In this document: in pieces, positions 47,501-56,434 of the stretch
How positions within the stretch are numbered: the first letter of the stretch is position 1
How the letters are laid out: the number at the start of each line of letters is the position of its first letter
NCBI GenBank assembly: GCA_027946555.1
Contig: JAPEVC010000173.1
Span: forward strand, 1-64,000
Length of the DNA: 64,000 nt
Direction: 5' to 3'
Origin: Gnomoniopsis sp. IMI 355080
Taxonomy: Eukaryota > Ascomycota > Sordariomycetes > Diaporthales > Gnomoniaceae
The notes under the pieces: model-generated
The model's input: only the letters and a program-made list of their open reading frames with translations
Database searches by the model: none
What the model was told of the DNA's origin: nothing
Translations under genes and position numbers: made by a program

Positions 47501-50281
47501 TTTGCCCATCGTGTCTGCCCGTCCGTCCGACGACGGCCCAAAAAGATCTGCTGCATAGTCGTCTTTGGATTCAACGACCTGCCTCAATAGCACAGGGACG
47601 GCGCCGTCGACGAGGGTCTTCAGCTCTCGCCGATACAGGTCCTCGTCTATGGAGAACTCTTTGAGAAGATCGTCCACCGTGACCTTCTCCAGGTTGCTAG
47701 TCCTCCGTCGCAGACTGCTTGTCGACTTGATGCTGCTCGCCCGAACAAGTCCGCCTTCACTGTCAGGAAGAGAGAGGACGGAGATCAGATCAGAATGTTT
47801 TGTGAAGCGACGCCTGGAGCCGGACCCTTTATTTCTGCGTGAAATGGCAGAAGACCTGGTGAGTGCCGTTGTCTGTGTCACGGTAGAGTCCGAGAGAACA
47901 GACATTGTGTCAGACCCAAGAGTGCTCTCCGAGCCCTCGGAAAATATCGTCGACAGCTCATATTGTCCACTCGTTGGGGGCGGGCGGCGTTTAGGGAGAG
48001 CCGGCGTCATATAGGGTCCTTCCGTAATGCTGCTCACTTCAGTTGAGACATAAGATGATTCGGGGGAAGGAGGCGAGCGCTTTTCCGGATCGATTGATCG
48101 AACATGAGGATCGCCTGTGTTATTTCGCTCGACATGTTCCATGTAAGAATTAAGGTCCGTGAAGTCTGACTCGGAATCCGCTTCGGTGTCCTGATAGCTG
48201 GAGTAAGCCTTGGGAATGACCTTGTGTCCACTAGACTCTCCTCTGAAAAGGTTGTTCAGAGTTTCGCGCAGAGGAATCTTTACTGTCGCCTGCTTGGGAG
48301 GGGAGGTAGCGACCCTAGTTGCCTTGCTCCTCTTCAACCCCACTGGCGGCTTCAGCTCAGCCTCCGTAGCCTTGCCTTGCAGTTCCTCGTCCCTTCTTGG
48401 CAGCTCGGTTTGCATCTGCGCAGGAGAGGAGTTCGCGGGGGACATGGGCTTCTCAGCCGAGGAACGTCTGCGAACATCTTGTTTCCAGTCCTTCTCCAGC
48501 GAGTTTCGTTTAGGAGGCGGCTTCTCAACAAACGGGTCGACGGTTCCGTTTAGCCACTTCTCGATGCTGGGTGGCTGGTTTACAACAGGTTTGGGCGGCT
48601 CAGCAGCGACCTGAACAATTTCCTTGGCCCCTGTCACGATCTTTCTGAAAGCCTTGGGCACTGCACCGAACGAGCTTGTGTTTCTCTGAGGCTTTGGTCG
48701 CTTGAAGTGGTGATGATCCGCCCCGACTGGAAGATCAAGTTCGCTAAAAGCCGAATCACCGAACGGGACCTCTGCGAGGGATTTGGCTGGAGCGCTAGAA
48801 GGCCTGTCGGAGTCATCCTGAGAGTCGTAGTCGTCGCTTGTCCACGATTCCTCGTCCTCGGATAGCGTGATGGATGTTTCGGTGACCGTGGGCGCTGAGC
48901 GTCGCCTCGTTTTAGGAGACACGCGTGGTTTGGACCGTCTGGTAGGCGTCGCAGTCTCTGTTTCTGAATTTTGGGGGAAAAGATCCCTACCAGTCGGCGT
49001 TTTGTCACGATTGGTGCTAGATACACGCTTCGGCTTCTCACTTGACGACCGCCTTGGAGAAGAAGTCCGAGGTGTCTGGGTTGCCATGGGCCGGATGCGG
49101 ATGCCATCATCGGGTAATGGAGAGACCTTGATAGGCCTGACACGAATGCCATCGTCCATGGGGCCAGTCGCTTTGTTTCTGGTAGGCTTGACACGCAACC
49201 TCTCGTCGCCGCTTGTATGTGGGCTTGCATCTTTGACAGGTTTCACCCGAATGCCGTCGTCCCCTGACCGACCGCTCTCCGTCTTCCAGGTACGTGAGCT
49301 GCTCAAGTTACTAGTAGCCTCTTCCTCCACCGTGATAACATCGCGGTCTCGACTGCTAGCGACAGTGGATGCTTTTGCGTGATCCTCTTCCACGGTAATG
49401 GTGGCTCCGCATTTCGTAGCGTACTCCTTGGCGGGCTTGGGATTCTTTGGGATCTCGGGCGGTGCTGGAGACTCGGGAATCTCGATCTGCTGTGCCCAGT
49501 TCTTGATTTTAGCCTGCATGGTGAGCGGTTTGCTGGGTTTCTGAAATACAGAAGTCTTTTTGGGGGCAGCCACAGCAGGTTTGGCAGTAGTATTGGCTTG
49601 TGCGCGCTTCATCCAGTTGTCGTCACTTACGACCCTCTTCTTAGGAGGGCCGTTCGGGCGTGAGTCGGCCGGAGCGCTTTCCTTGGGCTTGTCCTCCTTT
49701 TTGGCAGCTGACGATCTCCGGTTTGCCTTCTCCCTGTATTTGATGCGCACGCGGTCCTCCTCTGTAACACTTTCCTCCTCCACATGGGCAGCAACCTCAG
49801 TGGGCTCACTGGGCGTATCCTCCGGATTGCCGGCCGCCATAGCAGCGGCGTTCTTCTTCTGCCAGTCCTTGACGCGGGACTGCACCCGACCTGGTTGCTG
49901 CACCCTACGCACAGCCTGCTCACGCATCTGCTGGCGCAATTCCTGTCTTATGGCGGTGTTGTCGACGCTCTTTCGCCGGGCAGCTGCCTTTCGGGCGGGC
50001 GAGGGCCGTCCGAGGAAGAAGTCGCCCAGCAGGGTGGGCTCGACGGCGGGCTTCTTGGACGAAGAGATTTTGCGGACGCCATTTGTGCCGGGGGCTGCGG
50101 CTGGTGCGCTCTTTGGGAGTTGGCCATTGGAGGTCCTGCGGTTGGCAGGTGTGGCGACGCCATTGTTACCGGCACGCTTCGGTGACGTCTTGTTTGTCGC
50201 GGAGGCCCGGCGGGGAGTCGACGGCTGTTTATCCTTGTTGTCTTTGGTGCCGTCGTCGTTTGGCGGTTTCGCAGAGGCCAT
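44549..50281 (-). CDS. Large scaffold protein with RhoGEF-like (DH) and PH-like regions
   Basis: A single uninterrupted ORF of 1910 residues, unusual here because almost every other gene has introns. Residues 1-860 are disordered, Ser/Pro/Lys/Arg-rich, with a basic helical segment RQELRQQMREQAVRRVQQ near 110 and four copies of a DDGIRVKP-like motif at about 338-400. Residues about 863-1080 form a helical domain resembling Dbl homology (VTVDDLLKEFSIDEDLYRREL onward). Residues about 1087-1215 resemble a PH domain (MLKVIEGVLIDPSRQVN to EQVLDWLDILG). A second folded part at about 1490-1640 and a conserved C-terminal block at about 1770-1910 (VRCHLLVTPTKWEDHG to WIFGLVAQEV) follow disordered linkers. 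This suggests a cortical polarity or small-GTPase regulator, but exchange activity cannot be judged by eye. Fungal homologues carry uninformative names. Start chosen as the first ATG of the frame. Confidence 0.82.
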   Translation of the reverse strand: MASAKPPNDDGTKDNKDKQPSTPRRASATNKTSPKRAGNNGVATPANRRTSNGQLPKSAPAAAPGTNGVRKISSSKKPAVEPTLLGDFFLGRPSPARKAAARRKSVDNTAIRQELRQQMREQAVRRVQQPGRVQSRVKDWQKKNAAAMAAGNPEDTPSEPTEVAAHVEEESVTEEDRVRIKYREKANRRSSAAKKEDKPKESAPADSRPNGPPKKRVVSDDNWMKRAQANTTAKPAVAAPKKTSVFQKPSKPLTMQAKIKNWAQQIEIPESPAPPEIPKNPKPAKEYATKCGATITVEEDHAKASTVASSRDRDVITVEEEATSNLSSSRTWKTESGRSGDDGIRVKPVKDASPHTSGDERLRVKPTRNKATGPMDDGIRVRPIKVSPLPDDGIRIRPMATQTPRTSSPRRSSSEKPKRVSSTNRDKTPTGRDLFPQNSETETATPTRRSKPRVSPKTRRRSAPTVTETSITLSEDEESWTSDDYDSQDDSDRPSSAPAKSLAEVPFGDSAFSELDLPVGADHHHFKRPKPQRNTSSFGAVPKAFRKIVTGAKEIVQVAAEPPKPVVNQPPSIEKWLNGTVDPFVEKPPPKRNSLEKDWKQDVRRRSSAEKPMSPANSSPAQMQTELPRRDEELQGKATEAELKPPVGLKRSKATRVATSPPKQATVKIPLRETLNNLFRGESSGHKVIPKAYSSYQDTEADSESDFTDLNSYMEHVERNNTGDPHVRSIDPEKRSPPSPESSYVSTEVSSITEGPYMTPALPKRRPPPTSGQYELSTIFSEGSESTLGSDTMSVLSDSTVTQTTALTRSSAISRRNKGSGSRRRFTKHSDLISVLSLPDSEGGLVRASSIKSTSSLRRRTSNLEKVTVDDLLKEFSIDEDLYRRELKTLVDGAVPVLLRQVVESKDDYAADLFGPSSDGRADTMGKAVVNMGIALEKLRNLHKRSPTNDVNKILTWVLAAYPVYDRYLDVWRLGFEGIIVNLAPAPNRLDDEDSLINAMPRNESGDVVDEKGQPVDLQRLLTRPLARIRGLLKLLRGARAIGIKHPELELVIEDFTELQQKARRRHREETARKTDEDASNTDTSRCCDLRMLKVIEGVLIDPSRQVNAKDFFALDLAHSSGQRLECQVELVFRDKPKDPMDKGDVLIRDTGHARFCLLFPPVPKTAISARRGDGPGVLVVMIRGRHNGKEWYELLTLTTDLDEQVLDWLDILGTQPVPLATAYSTANDLAPSPIAKVEVNAPIGERTARTKLRKSRQDLAPSRTVSAAEEQPKSSPPKRYHVRHSSSPSTPTTPAQTAAAGQGTLSPERTPTQKAFERTASNPLPVLPSKPDTTPLREDMRPDPKKLTKSPPNSMPFRDDGAPRPPVHRTLSSGKPEPLSPPVELAPAARIRRRGSSPLKHEYRPSDVSSESSETDSDSASDYDSSSDELDEADVPDTQPAISIKQTSEVSMSAVESVVSDNSITPSHSASQVGLYGQLGPGAAKDPEYIIKSIASISYWSNKKGQWAEAWEEACSIVITPGLVEAYPISAHSAPAEGALNSSGSSEFGGDADLSRMQPLLALELTPVVMIRQSTVIDLEIRSPVRPYCKLASIDGKIFRFRAPSAAEGTTLYMAVHKARLNNAKYQALAEDARLRSFGQPQPASQDQDGQSSSSNRRSWFGRKNSYRASTRAPSQSVSQSQGTSSSISAPSLLKRLTGGGSAAFNIDKSSVDRRSMQSRPTTAAGSLYTSASSSSGGNVTPPRSPSISTAEASGRTVVLGSDNLKVRCHLLVTPTKWEDHGNCMLQITRPPPGMRQELRIRHGLEKRVIVTKIPKKNLFGGSSPEGQSPLIVLDVVLGSKCFGRLGTRGIILNVWEDLRDEQNNVGLAPKTGGLSGTVRKWCFQCGSATEANWIFGLVAQEVCVGGLQ

Positions 50282-50490
50282 CTTCTGTGGGATGATAAGG
50301 TCAGCATTGTAGGCTCACCGGAGCGTCTGTTGTTGTGTGCTTCTGATCACCAACTTTCAAGGGTCGTGTCGGCGGACAGGACTCTGCTGATCAGATCCAC
50401 CAACGAGCAGGAATGACGTGGGGGATGGACCGGCAGCTTGGGGCTGGATTTAGAGTTATACGAACCTAGAAGGCCCACATTGTCATTCCC

Positions 50491-50513
50491 GGACGACGAC
50501 GACGACGACGACG
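50491..50513. repeat. GAC trinucleotide repeat, seven units
   Basis: Perfect tandem GAC run about 210 nt upstream of the scaffold-gene start codon, probably in its leader or promoter. Confidence 0.9.
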
Positions 50514-51091
50514 AGGCAGAGTGGCTTTGAGGATGACGACGATGATGCGGTCACAACACCGAGGGCGAGGGGTTATCGTGAGGCTGGACTGAACCGATGG
50601 CGGAAGCGCATGTGAGGCAATATCTGCACAAGGAGAGGGCGTCGTTGTAGGTTTTCTGCAAGGCGCAAGTGATGGACAGCAAAGAAGAGGTGATCGTACG
50701 ACCAGATAAGTTTATTATAGGTAATATGAAATTGGATTTCGGATAGAAAGGTAAAGAGTGGCAGCGACAGTGTAGAAGTGAAGATTGACAGCGCTGGGCA
50801 GTGCTGATCAGTCGGCTCGATCCGACGTCAAGAAATAGAGTACGAGAAGTAGACAATACAAACTTCAGCTGGGCTTGCAAAGTTGAAACCTAGACGGTGG
50901 CCCTCCCACTCAAGGATGGATCCACACACTGCAGCAAGCCAGCAAGCGATAACAAGATGCGAGTAGGCCGGAATGGATTTGGAACCTGAGCAGTGGGGGG
51001 ACGATGACGGTGAAGAAACTTGGAAGTCTAGATCCCAAATGCACGTTCCGCACCTGCCCATACCTACAGAGAGCACCTGAAGCAAGCAGGC

Positions 51092-51120
51092 GCTGTTGCT
51101 GTTGCTGTTGCTGTTGCTGT
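51092..51120. repeat. GCTGTT hexanucleotide repeat, nearly five units
   Basis: Tandem GCTGTT units; in one frame they would give a Gln/Asn-like or Leu tract, but no surrounding gene is supported. Confidence 0.9.
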
Positions 51121-54100
51121 CCGACAGGCCGAGCTGAGTGTAAACAGAGCACATCCCTGTCCTGTCGCAGCCCATCGGTTCCCGTCAGCAGGGTTTCAAC
51201 AGGGCATAGCCTGGCAGGATCGCGGCCGAAGAGCTCTTATCCCTGCAATCCCCAGCCTCTTCAACAGGGGTCTATTAGACTTATATTTCATCGCATGATC
51301 CACCCAACTTCCAACTTTCTTACCATTATAACAGCTGTTATCATCAACTTTGCGAGAAGTCAGATGTTCCGATGTTGGGAAATATGCCTCGCTATACGAA
51401 CAACTCTCGCGTCTAACAGAATCAGTGAGCTTATCAACAACAAATGGCATCTATCGGATTCTCTCGGTTCGTTCACCTGGAGGTGGGGGAGTGGGGGTTT
51501 GGCATAACTTGAGCCTCATCCTTAGCAGCCACTGATCCACCATATCTTTGTGGATTACCATTTCGACCCGACCACAACCAAATTTCGACTTGGACAGTAC
51601 TGTAGTATTTCTCTCGCGAAACCGGCCTGTTGAGTGGTATTGCTTACGACTCTTCCGTTCTGGCTACAAGTAGGTTTCGGCATGTTAGCAGGGAAACCTG
51701 CGCAAGAAACAAGCCTTGTTCCTCGCCCGATGTCAACCAGCCGCCAATGCACTTATAACAGGGACCACCTATAATATTCGACTACGCTCTATCAATATCC
51801 GCTTTGCCAACTTTTGGCCTCTCTACAGAGTGATGCAGCCTAATTGGCCCATTATCGCGAGCCATCTTCCGACTTCCGACTTCGTCTCTCCACCGTCTCA
51901 TTTATCCAGAGCCGGCAGTTCCTTTCAAACATCCTGTTGAACGCTTGGGTGTGCGCTCGATTTCTATCAATTGGTTCAACGAGCGCATAGCTCAAGAGTC
52001 GAGGTGTCAGGAGAGCCTAGTATATTTTACGGAACTCTCGGCAGTTGGGCTTAATAAGAATGACTTTATATCGGCTGTCTTGGCTGTCCCTGTCGGCTAG
52101 TTGCATACCTGGGTATCTACCAGGAGTGCCTCTGGGACTTGAGCTTAAAATAGGTAGGCATTGAAGACCGAATTAATGCGTGAGGGGCCCTATCATAGTA
52201 GATTTGTCTCATGCTCTGTTCCTGAAGTGAGTCCCAGCACGACATCTCTCAAGCCAAAAGTGCAAGCTGTGCCATCTCACTCACAATGGCAACAATATTG
52301 CTCAACTACATATCGGTCTTGCCTACTCCCGCTAGGATGGATCAAGACTACTAGAAGAAACCGAAGTTAGTGTCGGCGATAGTAGCTTCCACCAGTGCTA
52401 CATGATGGGAATGAGCCGGCCAATCGTGGGTTTCTACCTAAGTAACAATCCTCCAATCTGGTGAATATTGATTTCAAATGGGCAGGATTGTGCCACATAA
52501 TCACATCAAGAGGTATACACAGTTTTCTCGAGCACAAGTAGGTTACCCACCGTACAGAGAGTAAATGTTTATTCAATACCCAAGCTTCCACCGCTACACC
52601 TAGCATAATCACAGGATCAACATCATCACAGTAATGATCAAGGTAATAAATCAGGTGACTATGGGAATCGTAGGTAGACCAAGTACGTAGCTTGGAGGTA
52701 AGGCATGGTGAATGCCTTCCCCCTTCAGTCTCTGCCCCCCACCCCCCACCTGCGGCACACGTCCTCGCCAAAGTAGTCGCGTTGTGTCAGGCGATCCAAG
52801 AGAAAAATCAAAGTCATTGAAACGACAAGGCTATTATCTAAGTGGAAATCTGGCTATAGGAAGACAACTCGCCGCGCACTTCCGTATATGTCCGCTTTTA
52901 CACCGGAATTAACGGATCGTGTTCAACTTCAGACCATTTACGAAGTCATATGACTTCTTTACCAAATTCACGTCTGTGCTTGTGCTGATTCAATGGCAGG
53001 TGTGTTAAGTGTAATGGTGAAAACCCGAATCAGGAAGTCACCAGCCCGTTTCGCTATGGCACTGATGTTCTGGAAATTCAATTGTTCGTGAGATGCGCTG
53101 GATATTGCTCCGAACAGCTGTTATACAGTCGGCCACAGTTGCCTTTAGACTACACCAAGGGCAGCATACTCTTGAACTCGGTACGCCATCCTCAAAGTTT
53201 AGTTCGTGTTGACTTGCCGACCCCTATGTTTTTCTCCGGACTATCAGACTACTGTACATTGTAATGCTCAAGCGTGTGCATTCATTAGCCTATCTAGTAT
53301 CAGACTATTGTCGTCGGATCAACCGCCATCTATGGTTTATAGCCCGCATGCGATGCTCACGCACGTTGAATAGACACAGAAGCGATCTCGGGATACAGGT
53401 AATGTCAATATATGGGAATTTTTAGTTCCTTTCACATTACATCTCAAGAATCAACAATACGCTGCCGGTCATCCACACATTACCAATAACCAGTTTTGGG
53501 TATGAGACAGGGTTCAATAGGCTTACTGACCAACCCCTTGAATGCAATTAGTGCTGAGAGTATCACAAGCCCAAGGTAGAATCTCTCTTCTCATCATTGA
53601 GGAGAAGGACAGATGCACCCTCCTTCGACTACCATTTGCCAGACGCGTAGAACTTATTAAGGGCTCGCTTCATCAGATTGAGCCACTGTAGACTAGAGAA
53701 CCCACGTGACCCCGTCTTGACCTTTCCATCGCGCTAGTCCGCCCTACCAACGTGCGTCTACACTGACATATCACTTGAAGGGTAAATATACGGTGTCTCC
53801 TTTCTCTTTCTTGAGGTGACGGAATGGTAGGTTAATGTCTTCCTGCCCAGGTGCTTGATAGGCGTTCTAACCGACGGCTACAAGGCCATGGAATGAGTTG
53901 GCAGCTTGGCTAGGTAAGTAATATGTGTACGAAGTCGCCCAGTACGAATAGCAATACTTATGTCGATCCATGACGATCACAACGTGAGATGGTCCTTTGG
54001 ATGGAAGTGATCCAACTACATACCTTGGTAGCTAATGAGCACAATAAGCGAAAGTGTGTGATGCAAATGAGGCCTTGGCGGCTTTTTACACCCATTTTTG

Positions 54101-54291
54101 AATTTGTTAGTGTCATCATTACTCAGGGACGCTCCACTAGGTCAGGCTGTGTAGTGCATGAAACATTTCCAGGCCTGTATCCAGTAATACACTCGAAACA
54201 TGGGTTCAGAAATACTAGTAACGAGGCGCGCGGTACTAGGCTTGGCTCCTGCTGCTAGCTATTTTCAGAATTGTAAGTATATGATGATAAG

Positions 54292-54297
54292 TATAAA
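54292..54297 (+). promoter_or_regulatory. TATA-like box upstream of the small secreted protein
   Basis: TATAAA, 161 nt before the start codon, followed about 30 nt later by CTCACCAT, a plausible start region. Assigned by position only. Confidence 0.35.
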
Positions 54298-54457
54298 GGA
54301 CTGCCCTCACCATATTGTGAATGTCGGTACATAGTGAAAACCATCTCACTCAAGCCAACAACGTTTCAAAAGCAAGAAAGAAAAACATCAATCGCAGATC
54401 TCACAAATACCTTGAATACTTCTCAGAAATCCACTAAAAGTTCTACATACCGTCAAG

Positions 54458-54727
54458 ATGTATTCTGCTCTGCTCACCGTCTTCGCCTTGGCTGCAACCA
54501 CCCTCGCCGCGCCCTCGGCCCTCGCTCCACGCGCATGCACCTACGAAACAGCCCAGTATCTTTCCACCTGCACACAAGGTGAAACTCTCTTCTGCACTGG
54601 CGACAAGAACGTCTGTCCTTCAGGCAAAACAGACACCTTTGATCAAAAGGCCACCTCGGCAAATGAGGCCGCTTGCAGCGGTAAGGGTGAGACAGCGAGT
54701 TGTATGATCACGGTGGCATGCTGTTAG
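54458..54727 (+). CDS. Small secreted cysteine-rich protein (effector-like)
   Basis: 89 residues in a single exon. The N-terminus is a clear signal peptide (MYSALLTVFALAATTLAAP). Next is a short stretch ending in APR, which could be trimmed by a Kex2-like or similar protease. The mature part of about 62 residues has eight cysteines (positions in ACTY, TCTQ, FCTG, VCPS, ACSG, SCMI and the terminal ACC), enough for four disulfides, and ends right after the Cys-Cys pair. Size, signal peptide and cysteine number are those of secreted effectors or hydrophobin-like and antimicrobial-like proteins, but the spacing does not fit hydrophobins (only one adjacent Cys pair, at the very end). It stands alone in gene-poor DNA, convergent with another secreted-protein gene. 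No function is assigned. Confidence 0.75.
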   Translation: MYSALLTVFALAATTLAAPSALAPRACTYETAQYLSTCTQGETLFCTGDKNVCPSGKTDTFDQKATSANEAACSGKGETASCMITVACC

Positions 54728-55273
54728 GTGGGGAATGAAATTGGCGGAGGGGTTCTCTAGTGAATAGGGGAAACTTTCTGGGGCTTGATGGTTGATGGGC
54801 ACATCCAGCTGTTGGGGGAACAGCGTGATTGATGGTCATGGCCACGGCCATGAACTGGGCATGGTGGGCCTGAGAAAGGCCACTGCCCAAGTATATTACC
54901 TATGCAGAACTCCATAGGCTGGATACCAGTCTACTATGCGTAAATATTTCAATATTCTTTATACGACAGTAGGGCAGGAACCGTTTGGTGAAGTTGAACT
55001 TTTCAATCTGTTTTGTTTTGTTGACTTATGCCGAACAACTATGTGCCTATGCATCTGTTGTACCTTAACTTCCTCCTCGGTATCACACAGAAGTACCATC
55101 ATACTTTCTGATGCAATACCTAGGGGCGGCAAAGCAATCTTGACTTGAATTATATACAAGAACGCAAGGTGACAGGGATGAGTAGAAAAGGGACTAAGAA
55201 TATAAGGAGACGGTCATCTTGGGTAGACCCTTTGAGGTCAAGACTTCATCGCTCTAGCTGCAGCTCGTCACGT
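54728..55273. other. Convergent 3' region between the two secreted-protein genes
   Basis: No ORF of interest; presumably the 3' UTRs of both genes. Confidence 0.5.
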
Positions 55274-56434
55274 TTAGCAACTTGAACGCTTGGTGGTATG
55301 TGCGTACACCATGGTAGAGACAGGCACACTGTATGTCGAGCAAATGGTATTCCACTTCATGCAACTTTTGGGGTCGTTCCGGTAGTATTGTTCGCAAGAT
55401 TGAGTTGTAGCAGTTTTGGTGGTATCTGCATCAAGGGAGTCAGTCAAGAATTGTAAAAGGAGGAACATTCCATCCCCGTGCATTAAAAAAATAAAAAATA
55501 AACCACAATTTGGAAACATACAGATAGTCGAGGTGGTGTAGACAGTGATCACGGGTGGCGCAGAAGTCACGTATGAAGATACAGTTGACTGCGGCGAAGG
55601 GGTCACGTCTGGTGACGCACTTGACTCAGTTGCGGTGCTTGTAATGGAAACAAGAGTCGTTGTAGCTAACGTGCTATCCACAGGACTCGAAGGGGTCGCA
55701 GAAGGAACAAGTGGCGACACTGGCGAGAACGACGATGCCGATCCAGACGCTTTTACGCCAAGGATGAAGTTGTCGTACCCCGTCAGAATGGTTCCCACGG
55801 TCGTCTTCAGCCAGCAGGTTCCAGAACCCTCGCCGCCTGTTCCAGGAGTGCCAGTGTACACCCAGGCGGTGCAGCCAGTGTCACTAGCGTCGTCACAAAT
55901 AGCCATGCAGTCTAGATAAGAGCCGGTAACAGTCACGGAGGTATAGGATCCTTGGGTGCTGTCTGAAGCACAGTGGATCGTGTACCCAACACCGTTGGCA
56001 TCGATGATCGTCTCTCCGTCTGTTTCCGGGCATAAGAGTAGAGATGAGGTGGGTGTTGCTGCTGAACTCCCAATGGTCTGTGTGACGGAGGGCAGGCTGG
56101 TTGCGGTGACCTGCGCTGCTGTTACACTCCAAGCGATACAAGTGCAGGCAGAAGAGACGGCCTCTACGCTGCCATTGCAGTTCTCGAGGTACGTGGGGAT
56201 TGCGGCAGCGTCTGTGGTAGGTGTGCCTTCGAGCCAAGTCGGGCAGAAGGCAAGAGCCTCGGCGTTGTAGCGTGGGTCGAGCATCTCGTTATAGCAGTTG
56301 TCACTTTGACAGACTGGATAGGCAGGATTGGGTATTGTGTATGTGACCCAAGTGCATGACTGGGACGAAGTGATGGCACCGTTTGCCAAGCGAGCGGCCT
56401 CAACAAGGAGGAAAATGACTGGAGTCTTCTGCAT
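55274..56434 (-). CDS. Secreted protein with Apple/PAN-like domain and Ser/Thr-rich stalk, two exons
   Basis: Exons 55522-56434 and 55274-55425 (minus strand) give 355 codons, 354 residues. The N-terminus is hydrophobic and signal-like (MQKTPVIFLLVEAARLANGA). Residues about 25-110 are cysteine-rich (VCQSDNCYNEM, ENCNGSVEAVSSACTCIAW). Residues about 135-225 look like an Apple/PAN-type module (GVGYTIHCASD, YLDCMAICDDASDTGCTAW, GTCWLK). About 230-300 is a Ser/Thr/Pro-rich, probably O-glycosylated stalk. The last exon has four more cysteines and ends in SSC. The frame stays open across the 96-nt intron (GTATGT donor, GCAG acceptor), which reads as a hydrophobic, coding-unlike stretch; I treat it as spliced. 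Likely a cell-wall or matrix-associated protein; ligand unknown. No GPI signal is evident. Confidence 0.78.
   Translation of the reverse strand: MQKTPVIFLLVEAARLANGAITSSQSCTWVTYTIPNPAYPVCQSDNCYNEMLDPRYNAEALAFCPTWLEGTPTTDAAAIPTYLENCNGSVEAVSSACTCIAWSVTAAQVTATSLPSVTQTIGSSAATPTSSLLLCPETDGETIIDANGVGYTIHCASDSTQGSYTSVTVTGSYLDCMAICDDASDTGCTAWVYTGTPGTGGEGSGTCWLKTTVGTILTGYDNFILGVKASGSASSFSPVSPLVPSATPSSPVDSTLATTTLVSITSTATESSASPDVTPSPQSTVSSYVTSAPPVITVYTTSTICMFPNCGLFFIFLMHGDGMFLLLQFLTDSLDADTTKTATTQSCEQYYRNDPKSCMKWNTICSTYSVPVSTMVYAHTTKRSSC

Larger units (their letters stand above)
50282..54457. other. Upstream region of the scaffold gene and gene-poor DNA
   Basis: 50282 to about 51200 probably holds the promoter and leader of the minus-strand scaffold gene, with a GAC repeat (50491-50513) and a GCTGTT hexamer repeat (51092-51120). 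From about 51.5 to 54.3 kb no ORF is convincing and the sequence is relatively AT-rich. Confidence 0.5.
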
